NCBI GenBank assembly: GCA_050943075.1
Contig: JBMNOM010000012.1
Location: 1 to 27,879, forward strand
Length of the DNA: 27,879 nt
Direction: 5' to 3'
DNA from: CAJKWP01 sp050943075
GTDB lineage: Bacteria > Bacillota > Clostridia > Christensenellales > UBA1242
In this document: positions 1-7,259 of the stretch, piece by piece
How positions within the stretch are numbered: position 1 is the stretch's first letter
Layout of the letters: each line of letters starts with the position of its first letter
The notes under the pieces: generated by a model
Told to the model about the DNA's origin: nothing
Databases searched by the model: none
The model's input: the letters and a program-made list of their open reading frames with translations, nothing else
Made by a program: the position numbers and the translations under genes

Positions 1-18
1 ATTAAATTTGCTGTTAAA

Positions 19-243
19 TTAATCGTCATTTTCCTTGTAGAAATCTTTAACTTTTTTATATGGCGTTTGTTTTTTTTCTTCTTCACTTTCAACAATAATT
101 TCTTCTTTGTCTTGCTTTTTAACACTGCTTTTTTTCTTGCCAAAATTTTGTCCCATAAGCCCCATAAGCATTGATAGCCCTGAGGAATTTCCACCAAGTG
201 AATTTAATAACCCACTAAGCCCACCAGCGCCTCCGCCAAGCAT
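19..243 (-). CDS. Gly/Leu-rich C-terminal segment, likely the shifted-frame continuation of the upstream gene
   Basis: 74 codons, overlapping the 3' end of the Gln-rich gene by 29 bp in the +1 frame. Residues 1-35 are Gly/Leu/Met-rich (SGLLNSLGG, SMLMGLMGQ), possibly weakly amphipathic or membrane-associating. The rest is a charged Lys/Glu tail. The ATG at 243 has no recognisable SD, unlike nearly every other gene here. Reading in this frame slightly upstream gives ISMLGGGAGGL, which joins smoothly to TPQQL of the other frame if one base is skipped. I therefore read it as the C-terminus of the same protein rather than an independent gene. A translationally coupled separate ORF is the alternative. 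Confidence 0.55.
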   Translation of the reverse strand: MLGGGAGGLSGLLNSLGGNSSGLSMLMGLMGQNFGKKKSSVKKQDKEEIIVESEEEKKQTPYKKVKDFYKENDD

Positions 244-796
244 ACTTATTAAGTTGCTGTGGGGTTAAGCCGCCAAACAAACCGCCTTGCGTTTGTTGCC
301 CTTGTGGTTGCATCATTGGGTTGTTTTGTTGGGCAAAATTTTGCTGCTGTGTATAATAGTTTTGATATGGCTGGCTTTGCCAATCGGGATATTGTTGGTT
401 GTTTTGCGCTTGAAAGTTTTGCCCATTAAACTGCTGGGGATTATACCCATAAGGGTTTTGAACTTCTGGCTGAGTGTATGTATTTCTTTCAAACTGCTGC
501 TTACGTTGTTTTTCAAATTGACGTCTTTGCGCTTCTTGATACTGCTGTTGCTGATATTGTCTTTGGCTTTCTTGAAACGCTTGTTGATATTGGGCTTGTT
601 GGTTTTGGTGTGGATAAAAGTCGTCAGTTGCTTGGGAAAAGCTTTGTGGGTAAATTGACTGTGGCTCGTGGCGAATTGGTTGGCAATTTTTACAAGTTTT
701 TTTGCCAGCAGTGTTTTGCCCATAAGGTTTACTTTCAAACACCGGGTTTGGAAAACTTGAGTTTCTGTTTTGGAAATCAGAGTTTTTATAAATCAT
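215..796 (-). CDS. Gln/Tyr-rich low-complexity protein, unknown function
   Basis: 193 codons from an ATG with a strong SD (AAGGAG, 7 nt upstream on the minus strand). The function is not recognised. By count 49 of 193 residues are Gln, with many Tyr and Asn, giving a prion-like disordered composition. A CKNC motif near residues 35-38 resembles half of a zinc knuckle, but I see no second Cys pair. There is no signal peptide or membrane segment. The end is odd: after a natural-looking stretch ending GGLTPQQL it turns into WRRRWWA, using CGG and AGG codons that are rare in this A+T-rich DNA. The neighbouring frame continues as a Gly/Leu-rich tail (next entry). The true product is therefore probably a fusion of both, about 260 residues, reached by frameshifting, or split by mutation or a sequence error. 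It is divergent from the small helical protein at 871. Confidence 0.75.
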   Translation of the reverse strand: MIYKNSDFQNRNSSFPNPVFESKPYGQNTAGKKTCKNCQPIRHEPQSIYPQSFSQATDDFYPHQNQQAQYQQAFQESQRQYQQQQYQEAQRRQFEKQRKQQFERNTYTQPEVQNPYGYNPQQFNGQNFQAQNNQQYPDWQSQPYQNYYTQQQNFAQQNNPMMQPQGQQTQGGLFGGLTPQQLNKYAWRRRWWA

Positions 797-841
797 GATT
801 TTCTCCTTTTCTTGTTATGTCATTTCTAATATATGAAAGCA

Positions 842-847
842 TATAAT
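842..847 (+). promoter_or_regulatory. Candidate -10 box for the gene at 871
   Basis: A perfect TATAAT lies 23 bp before the ATG, in the 74-bp divergent intergenic region. No -35 at normal spacing is recognisable (TTGTTA at 813 is too far away), so support is the -10 alone. Confidence 0.3.
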
Positions 848-870
848 GTTTTAGTTAAACAGGAGGGCTT

Positions 871-1209
871 ATGCCAAATTTGTCAGACTTTGCAAAAGAG
901 TTTAAACAAAAAACTTCCAAGCAAAACAATTTTCAACCCCAAGCAGAGATTAAAAACAAAATTAATGAAATGGGAGTTAACCCAAATCAAAAAGAAAAAC
1001 TTGAACAAAACATAAAAGCAAATTTTGACAAGTTTTCTGGCATGGATTCAAACCAGCTTTATTCCCAGTTATTTCAAGAAGCGCAAAAATTGAAAGCAAA
1101 CGGCAATTTTAACTATGAGGCAATTAAAAATGCAATTGATAATATGAGTTCATACATAACCCCACAGCAAAAAGAGGCAATGCTGGAGTTATTAAAACAA
1201 CTTCGATGA
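871..1209 (+). CDS. Small helical hypothetical protein
   Basis: 112 residues, with an excellent SD (AGGAGG, 4 bases from the ATG) and a TGA stop. The function is not recognised. It is hydrophilic, Lys/Gln/Asn-rich, has no Cys, signal peptide or membrane segment, and is predicted mostly helical. The N-terminal half (about 1-55) is charged and Gln-rich. The C-terminal part, about 60-112, looks like a small helical bundle ending ITPQQKEAMLELLKQL. That TPQQ...ML end resembles LTPQQLISML in the frame-joined reading of the divergent Gln-rich locus, hinting that the two are a related pair. The protease fragment starts 20 bp downstream, so these are probably one operon. Confidence 0.85.
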   Translation: MPNLSDFAKEFKQKTSKQNNFQPQAEIKNKINEMGVNPNQKEKLEQNIKANFDKFSGMDSNQLYSQLFQEAQKLKANGNFNYEAIKNAIDNMSSYITPQQKEAMLELLKQLR

Positions 1210-1229
1210 TGATAAGAGGAAGCCAACAA

Positions 1230-1385
1230 ATGAAAAAAATTGATATTGAACTTCTTAAAGCAATGACGGCAGAAAATAAAACACAAATGCTTGAGTGCTT
1301 TGCTTTTGTGTCATGCTGTGAAAAAGCAAAAAACGTTTTGGAAAAAAAATTGATGTTAAAGTGCTTAAAGAATTTCCATTTCTAA
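1230..1385 (+). pseudogene. N-terminal fragment of the S8 protease (out of frame)
   Basis: A 51-codon reading frame starts at ATG 1230 with a GAGGAA SD and ends at TAA 1385. It encodes MKKIDIELLKAMTAEN and continues to KAKNVLEKK before losing sense at a run of eight A (1342-1349). Adding one A makes it read LEKKIDVKVLKEFPF, straight into the protease frame. The combined segment of about 80 residues before the catalytic domain looks like an I9-type inhibitory propeptide. Upstream of 1322 the protease frame is closed by TGA 1319-1321, so the shift must fall within 1322-1385. This is either a real broken gene, a slippage-controlled gene or a homopolymer error. Confidence 0.6.
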
Positions 1386-2314
1386 ACATTTTGTATATAG
1401 CAGGCAAGCCAGAGGCTATATATGCACTTTCAAAACTTGATTTGGTTAAATTTGTGTCAAGTTTATCACACGTGTCTGCAATGGTTTCAATTTCAAAACA
1501 AGCGTTGCAGTTCACACAAGATAAATACACAGGCAAGGGAGTGACAATTGTATATATAGACACAGGCATTAACCCGCACCTAGACTTTATGATTGGAAAG
1601 AAAAGAATTATTCACTTTGTTGATTTAATTAATGGTAAAACACAAGCATACGACGACAACGGACACGGCACATTTGTAGCAGGAGTTGGTTCGGGAAGCG
1701 GATTTGTTAGCAACCGCAAATTTCAAGGCTTTGCGCCAAACTCCAACATTATTTCAATTAAAGCGCTTAACGACAAAGGCGAAGCAAGCGCAAGCAAAAT
1801 TTTGGAGGCAATGCAGTGGGTGTATTCACACCAAAGTGACTATAACATCAAAGTTGTATGCATGAGTTTTGGCAGCGAACCGCTTGGATACAACGACCCA
1901 ATTATGCACGGAGCAGAAATGCTTTGGAAAAGCGGAATTGTGGTTGTGGCGGCGGCGGGTAATAGCGGCCCGGAATATGAAACAATTAAAAGCCCAGGAA
2001 TAAGCACAAGAATTATCACAGTTGGCGGGCTTAATGACAACAGAATTGACCAAAACAACTTCAGTGAAAACTTTTTTGAAATTGCTTCCTTTTCTTCAAG
2101 AGGGCCAGCGCTTAAAAGATATAAGCCAGACTTAATTGCACCAGGTGTTGAAATTAATTCTTGTTCAAGTGATGAAAAATTTTACACCAAACTTTCTGGC
2201 ACAAGTGTTTCAACCCCAATGATTGCAGGCATTGTTGCCGCGGCGTTTGAGAAAAACCCAAATTTAAAGCCAGATTACGTTAAGAAAAAACTGTTGCAAA
2301 TTGCAAACCAATAA
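1361..2314 (+). CDS. Subtilisin-like serine protease (peptidase S8), frame-disrupted
   Basis: The peptidase S8 catalytic domain is complete within this frame. Numbered from the GTG at 1361, it has Asp67 in YIDTGINPH, His102 in DDNGHGTFVAG, the oxyanion Asn201 in AAAGNSGPE and nucleophile Ser282 in SGTSVSTPMIAG. Residues 1-45 look like the end of a propeptide. No export signal is visible in either the GTG-start form or the frame-joined N-terminus, so it may act in the cytoplasm like ISP-type subtilases. The GTG at 1361 has no SD; the natural start is more likely ATG 1230, joined through a frameshift. The C-terminus is also cut: the next frame supplies PITFNKNFEGNGLLNAGKFL, matching the subtilase G.GL.NA ending. 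The product as encoded is probably truncated at both ends. Confidence 0.88.
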   Translation: MLKEFPFLNILYIAGKPEAIYALSKLDLVKFVSSLSHVSAMVSISKQALQFTQDKYTGKGVTIVYIDTGINPHLDFMIGKKRIIHFVDLINGKTQAYDDNGHGTFVAGVGSGSGFVSNRKFQGFAPNSNIISIKALNDKGEASASKILEAMQWVYSHQSDYNIKVVCMSFGSEPLGYNDPIMHGAEMLWKSGIVVVAAAGNSGPEYETIKSPGISTRIITVGGLNDNRIDQNNFSENFFEIASFSSRGPALKRYKPDLIAPGVEINSCSSDEKFYTKLSGTSVSTPMIAGIVAAAFEKNPNLKPDYVKKKLLQIANQ

Positions 2315-2379
2315 CTTTTAACAAAAACTTTGAGGGCAATGGGCTTCTTAATGCTGGAAAATTTTTAAATTCGATTTAA
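2308..2379 (+). pseudogene. Out-of-frame C-terminal end of the S8 protease
   Basis: In the -1 frame relative to the protease, codons 2308-2379 read PITFNKNFEGNGLLNAGKFL and end at TAA. The G.GL.NA pattern is the usual last conserved element of subtilases. One extra base near 2305-2310 would join LLQIAN to it; this frame is open back to 2284. Confidence 0.55.
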
Positions 2380-2414
2380 AATAACAAAAGATTGTTTAAA
2401 AGATTTGCATTCAT

Positions 2415-2443
2415 TTGCAAATTTTTTTGTGCTGATGTATAAT
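2415..2443 (+). promoter_or_regulatory. Sigma-A-type promoter for yqeY
   Basis: TTGCAA at 2415-2420, a 17-bp spacer and a perfect TATAAT at 2438-2443. The predicted transcription start is about 18 bases before the yqeY ATG, leaving just room for the AAGGAG SD. Confidence 0.65.
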
Positions 2444-2467
2444 TTTTACATAAATTAAGGAGAAATT

Positions 2468-2893
2468 ATGATTTTAGATGACATTAAAAAAGCAAACATT
2501 GAAGCACTTAAAAACAAAGACACCATTGCAAGAGGCGTTTTTAGTGTGCTTTTGAATAAAATTAAATTGCTTGAAATTGCAAAAAGAGAAAAAGGCGAAC
2601 AAATTCTTGACGCCGACGTGGTTGCAGTTTTGCAAAAAACACTTAAAGAACTTGCAGAAGAAAAAGAAAACTACACAAAAGTTAACAACGCAAGTGCAGT
2701 GGCTGACGCTGAAAAACAAATTGCAACATTGGAAGCATTTTTGCCAAAATTATTAAGCGAAAAAGAAATTTATGACATCATCAACGCAATGGCAGACAAA
2801 TCTGTTCCAAATGTTATGAGAACGTTCAAAGCAGAATATGCAGGAAAATGCGATATGCGTTTGGTTTCAGAAGTTTTGAAAAAATTTAATTAA
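2468..2893 (+). CDS. yqeY: YqeY-family (GatB/YqeY domain) protein
   Basis: 141 residues, a typical size for the free-standing YqeY family. SD AAGGAG precedes the ATG. The family hallmarks are an N-terminal helical region (residues 1-75) with Ala-Arg-Gly-Val-Phe and LLNKIK, followed by the C-terminal domain shared with the tail of amidotransferase subunit GatB (about 80-141, including LEAFLPKLLSEKEI and a Lys-rich end). The GatB tail contacts tRNA; the role of stand-alone YqeY is not firmly established, so only the family is assigned. It is apparently transcribed from its own promoter together with the metallophosphoesterase 10 bp downstream. Confidence 0.9.
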   Translation: MILDDIKKANIEALKNKDTIARGVFSVLLNKIKLLEIAKREKGEQILDADVVAVLQKTLKELAEEKENYTKVNNASAVADAEKQIATLEAFLPKLLSEKEIYDIINAMADKSVPNVMRTFKAEYAGKCDMRLVSEVLKKFN

Positions 2894-2903
2894 AAGTTGA
2901 TTT

Positions 2904-3599
2904 ATGAAAGTTTACGCAATAAGTGATTTACATTTGCCATTTTCTGCAAACAAACCAATGGAAGTTTTTGGCGGGCAATGGGAAAATTATCTTGAAAAAA
3001 TTAAGGCAGATTGGCAAGAAAAGGTTGAAGAAGACGACATTGTTTTAATTGCTGGCGATATAAGCTGGGCAATGAAACTTGATGAGTTTAAACAAGACCT
3101 TAATTTTTTTGACGGACTTAAAGGCAAAATTGTTTTCATTCGCGGCAACCACGACTATTGGTGGAGCAGCAAAACCAAAGTTAACAGTGTTTTAAAACCA
3201 AATATGACAATTTTGCATGCAGATGCAATTTGTTTAAACAACATCATTTTTTGCGGAACAAGAGGCTGGGATTTGCCAAATTTTCATAAAACAAAAGAAG
3301 ATGAAAAGATTTTTGCGCGTGAGTTAATCAGGCTTGAAATGGCACTTAAAAGCGCGCAAGACAAGCAAACAAACGGGCAAAAAATTGTGCTTTTATTACA
3401 CTATCCACCATATTTTCCAAAGCAAAAAGACAATCAAATCACACGCTTAATTAACAACTATAATGTGGATGTTGTTGTGTTTGGACATTTGCATGGAAGC
3501 AATTATGGATTAAACTTAACAGAAAAAATTGACAATACAACTTATTATTTGACTTCTTGTGACTTATTGCACAATAAACTTGTTGAAATTGTGCTTTAA
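2904..3599 (+). CDS. Calcineurin-like metallophosphoesterase
   Basis: 231 residues, cytoplasmic, with no signal peptide. All metal-binding motifs of the calcineurin-like phosphoesterase fold are present: SDLH (D8, H10), GDISW (D52), GNHD (N82, H83), LHYPP (H166) and GHLHG (H195, H197). GTRGW at 118-122 is typical of a small clostridial subfamily of uncharacterised phosphoesterases. The substrate cannot be read from the sequence; phosphomono- or diesters are possible. The ATG follows the yqeY stop by 10 bp and has only a weak upstream purine stretch, which suggests translation coupled to yqeY. The start is fixed by the MKVYAISDLH opening, with beta-strand 1 running directly into the first metal motif. 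Confidence 0.9.
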   Translation: MKVYAISDLHLPFSANKPMEVFGGQWENYLEKIKADWQEKVEEDDIVLIAGDISWAMKLDEFKQDLNFFDGLKGKIVFIRGNHDYWWSSKTKVNSVLKPNMTILHADAICLNNIIFCGTRGWDLPNFHKTKEDEKIFARELIRLEMALKSAQDKQTNGQKIVLLLHYPPYFPKQKDNQITRLINNYNVDVVVFGHLHGSNYGLNLTEKIDNTTYYLTSCDLLHNKLVEIVL

Positions 3600-3752
3600 T
3601 TTTATTGTGTATTTAATTAAAATATTGTATATTTAAAGTAGAATGCAAAAATATTTTTTTATGCATTCGTTATACTATGTTCATTAAATGTTAACAGCAA
3701 GTTTATTTTTGTGTTAAACAAGAAGAATTGCTTTTAGATAAAAGGAGTTAAT

Positions 3753-6700
3753 ATGTCAGTTTTTGAAATAACAACATACATACTACTTGCACTCGTTGTA
3801 TTTTTTGCTTTTGTCGGCTTTTTAATTGGAGTTGGCAGAGGAATTAGAAAAGCAGGCTTAAGATTGATTATTTTCATTGTCTTTTTCCTTGCCAGCATTT
3901 TTTTAACACCACTTATTTCCAAAACAGTGTTAAACTATAACTTTAACATTGCTGGTTTGAATGGCACTTTGTCGCAAATCATCAATGACTTTATAATGCA
4001 ACAAGAAACACTTGCGGCAATTTTGGCAGACAGCCCAACATTGCAAGCATTTGCTGAAAAACTTCCAGTAATTTTAGCAAATCTTGTTGTGTTTATTGTT
4101 GCATTTTTGGCATTTTCATGGGTGGGATGGGTGTTCCACATGATTTTGTCTTCAATTCTTTTCAAAAAGAAGAAAAAAGATGCCTACAATAGAAAAGAGG
4201 CATACAACAAAAGAGAAGCCTATACAAAAGGCACAGAATATAATGTTGACTTAAAACCAAAAAAGAAAAGAAAACACCGCTTGCTTGGTGGCCTTGTTGG
4301 CGCAGCCAATGGTGTTTTGTTCCTTGTGTTTTTGTTGATTCCAATCACTGGTTTTGCTTCCTTAGTTGCAGAACTCACATTTGAAGAGCAAACAGTTTAC
4401 GCTGTCACAACAACAGAACCAACACCAATTTCAACTTTAATTCAAGAAAATCTTGACGAAAATATTGTTGATGGAATTAAAGCATATAATCAAAGCGCTT
4501 TCAAATTCATCAGTGCAATAACTGGCGCTGACTCCATGTTTTTTGACACTTTGACAAAAGAAACAATTGCAACACCAACAGGCAATGTAGATTTTGTGTT
4601 AAGAGGGGAAATTAAGACAGTTGCCGCTGTTGTTAATAATGCCTACTTTTTAACAGAAATTGACGAAAATGTTGTGTTTAAAAATTTGGATTATGAAAAA
4701 ATTGAAAACGCGGTTAATGAAGTTTTGTCGTTAAAATTATACGACATAATAATGCCAGACCTTCTTAACTGGGTTTATGACGACATAAGCAAACCAGCAG
4801 GGGAAAGCATTTTAAACTTGGACCTTGACCCAACCATGAAAGAAATTATTGACATGGTTGTTTACGACTATAAAAAAGAAGGTGGAATTGCAACCGCACT
4901 TAAAAATGACATTAAGTCAGTTTTAGAAATTGGAATTTCACTTGGAAAAAGCGGAATTGTGGACGAATTTTTAAAACCACAAATCAACATCACAAATGTG
5001 GTGGAAATTTTAAATAAAAACAATAAAGATTTAATAACAAAAACTTTTGGCAAAATTTTCACACCAGTTGCTTACAGAGCGGTTGCTGTTAAACTTTTAA
5101 ACGAACAAATTAAAGCATTAACAAGCAACAACCCTTCAATTCAAGAAATTGCTTATGAAAAAGTTGTTTGGACAGAATTAAATACAGAAATTGTGACAAT
5201 TGCAAGCAGTTTGCTTGACATTTACACATCAATTGAAAACGACTTCAACACAGACATTCTAAGCCTTATTGATTCAAACCCTTATGAACTTTTAAATGCA
5301 AATTCAACGCTTATTACTGGCAAACTTGGCACAATTATGTCAACTGTGCAAAACACAACACTTCTTGTCAACCAAAACGGCGATAAGGTTATTTACAACC
5401 AATTTATGGACTATTTAGCAACGTTTGAAGTGGCAAATTATGTTGATGTTGCCTCATTTAAAACCACAAATGCGTGGTCAAATGAAATGACAAATTTAAA
5501 CACTTTGTGGCTTGCAGTTAAAGACAGCGGAGTGCTTGCAAACATTGTTGAAAACATTGACAGCTTGGAAAATATTAATTTCACAGAAGTAATTGAAAAA
5601 TTGAGTGCATTGTCAAGCGATAATCAAACACACACTCATCACATCATTTCTTCAGTGTTAAACAGTGGCGCATTTAGAAAATTAATTAATTTAGGTTTTA
5701 ATTACTTAAACGATTTAGTTGAAGCAAACCAATTTGCTTTAAGCCAAACTGTTGCACTTGACCCACTTAATGTTAATGCACCAATCACAGCTCAAGAAAA
5801 AGTTTATTTAGTTTCATTCTTCGACAACCTTGTGCTTTACCTTAAAGATGTTGATATTGACAACTTAACTTCAGACACAATTGACACAGTTTTAAACAGC
5901 GATTTAAGCAGATTAGGGCTTGCACTTGACAGTGTGAAGCAAAGTACTTTGTTTGGTTCGTTCAACCAAGGCGGAGTTAACTATGTTGGCTTCTACAAAT
6001 CATTAATTGCAGCGCTTGACAGCAACACACAAATTTCTTCATTTGCTTCATTTGATAAAGCACTTGATTTAGAATTTTCATTCAACGATGAATTTGACAA
6101 AATTTCTTCTGCACTTGACAAAATGCTTGAAATTGAAATTAATGGAAAATCTTTGCTTCATTCAATTATGGACGGAGTTGAGTTTGAAACATTGATGGAA
6201 GATTTAACAGGAAATGACATTGAAGCAATTATTTTGCCAATTATTCAAAGCAAGTTGCTTTCAAAAAATGTTGTTGGATTTGTTAATGTGATTATTGACA
6301 GCGTTAATGATTTAAGTGGCGCAAATAACCCAACACTAGATGAAGACGCTTCACTTATTGACCAAGCAGAAGACATTGCAGCAATTATTAAAAGCGGAGT
6401 TTCACTTGTTAATGTTTTATCAGGAGCAATTGATGAAGAAGCTTTGCAAGAAAATGCAGCCGAACTTGGCAATTTCTTAAACCAATTAAAACTTAATGCA
6501 CTTAACCAAGGCGTGTTTGAAGGCACATACAATTCACTTATTGATTATCTTAAAACAGACGCAACATTTGGAAACAAACTTTCAACAATTTTTGATTCAT
6601 ATATTGACCAAACGGACATCGATTGGGTTAAACTTATCGACCTTGTTGCAAGTGTTGGCCAAGGTTTCAATCCAGAACAACCAGTTGGCACAGAATTGAC

Positions 6701-7250
6701 AACCAAACTTGGCAATGTGTTTGCTGATATGTTCCAAAATGAAGAATATAAACAAGTGACAAAAGACATTGTAGACACATTAAATTCACTTATGACAATC
6801 ACAAGTGAAGATGATGAAGATAGTGTGCTTAACAAAACAACAACAGCTCTTGGATTTTTGGCAACCGCTCAAAACAACTATGGCGGCACAAAACTTGAAT
6901 ATGCAAACAAAGTTAACGACATTTTAAACTTGTTGTCATCACTCACAGGGATTGAGCAAATTGATTATTTAACAACAATCACAGACTATCAAGCAGAAAT
7001 TGACGCAATTAATGCTGTTCAAGCAGCGGTTGAAGCATTTGACCAAATTTCAAACCCAGGCATTGATGATATAACAGATTTAATTGACGCTTTAAGCGAA
7101 TCAAACTTAGTGTTAACATTGTTCTTGGACAACAATGTTGAAATTGACACCGCTTCAATAATTGAAGACGAATTGCGTGATTATATTACTGATATGGAAG
7201 TTTCACAAGAAGTTAAAGACAATTTATTACAATTATTCAACTTAAACTAA
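3753..7250 (+). CDS. Giant CvpA-like membrane protein with a ~950-residue extracytoplasmic region
   Basis: 1165 residues, SD AAAGGAG before the ATG. Hydrophobic segments fall at about 8-28, 37-57, 104-127 and 184-206. The arrangement, with GRGIRKAGLR after helix 1 and KRKHRLLGGLVGAANG before helix 4, resembles the CvpA (colicin V production protein) family, though this assignment is by eye. The loop at 138-176 is very basic and carries Tyr-containing near-repeats (KEAYN, KREAYT), so by the positive-inside rule it is cytoplasmic. That places residues ~207-1165 outside the membrane. This region is acidic, Asn/Ser/Thr/Leu-rich, appears to lack Cys throughout, is probably mainly helical, and has no enzyme motif I recognise. 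The gene ends 9 bp before rsmH, whose SD overlaps its stop, so it is co-transcribed with the division genes. CvpA proteins are normally under ~250 residues; the extension is the striking feature. A scaffold or cell-wall role is a guess. Confidence 0.85.
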   Translation: MSVFEITTYILLALVVFFAFVGFLIGVGRGIRKAGLRLIIFIVFFLASIFLTPLISKTVLNYNFNIAGLNGTLSQIINDFIMQQETLAAILADSPTLQAFAEKLPVILANLVVFIVAFLAFSWVGWVFHMILSSILFKKKKKDAYNRKEAYNKREAYTKGTEYNVDLKPKKKRKHRLLGGLVGAANGVLFLVFLLIPITGFASLVAELTFEEQTVYAVTTTEPTPISTLIQENLDENIVDGIKAYNQSAFKFISAITGADSMFFDTLTKETIATPTGNVDFVLRGEIKTVAAVVNNAYFLTEIDENVVFKNLDYEKIENAVNEVLSLKLYDIIMPDLLNWVYDDISKPAGESILNLDLDPTMKEIIDMVVYDYKKEGGIATALKNDIKSVLEIGISLGKSGIVDEFLKPQINITNVVEILNKNNKDLITKTFGKIFTPVAYRAVAVKLLNEQIKALTSNNPSIQEIAYEKVVWTELNTEIVTIASSLLDIYTSIENDFNTDILSLIDSNPYELLNANSTLITGKLGTIMSTVQNTTLLVNQNGDKVIYNQFMDYLATFEVANYVDVASFKTTNAWSNEMTNLNTLWLAVKDSGVLANIVENIDSLENINFTEVIEKLSALSSDNQTHTHHIISSVLNSGAFRKLINLGFNYLNDLVEANQFALSQTVALDPLNVNAPITAQEKVYLVSFFDNLVLYLKDVDIDNLTSDTIDTVLNSDLSRLGLALDSVKQSTLFGSFNQGGVNYVGFYKSLIAALDSNTQISSFASFDKALDLEFSFNDEFDKISSALDKMLEIEINGKSLLHSIMDGVEFETLMEDLTGNDIEAIILPIIQSKLLSKNVVGFVNVIIDSVNDLSGANNPTLDEDASLIDQAEDIAAIIKSGVSLVNVLSGAIDEEALQENAAELGNFLNQLKLNALNQGVFEGTYNSLIDYLKTDATFGNKLSTIFDSYIDQTDIDWVKLIDLVASVGQGFNPEQPVGTELTTKLGNVFADMFQNEEYKQVTKDIVDTLNSLMTITSEDDEDSVLNKTTTALGFLATAQNNYGGTKLEYANKVNDILNLLSSLTGIEQIDYLTTITDYQAEIDAINAVQAAVEAFDQISNPGIDDITDLIDALSESNLVLTLFLDNNVEIDTASIIEDELRDYITDMEVSQEVKDNLLQLFNLN

Positions 7251-7259
7251 AGGAAAAAA

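Noticed and set aside
287..798. Two + strand ORFs (123 and 106 codons) and another minus ORF over the Gln-rich gene
   Set aside because: Leu/Phe/Val-rich or Lys-rich products typical of reading Gln codons in other frames; no SD. The strong SD belongs to the 193-codon minus-strand gene.
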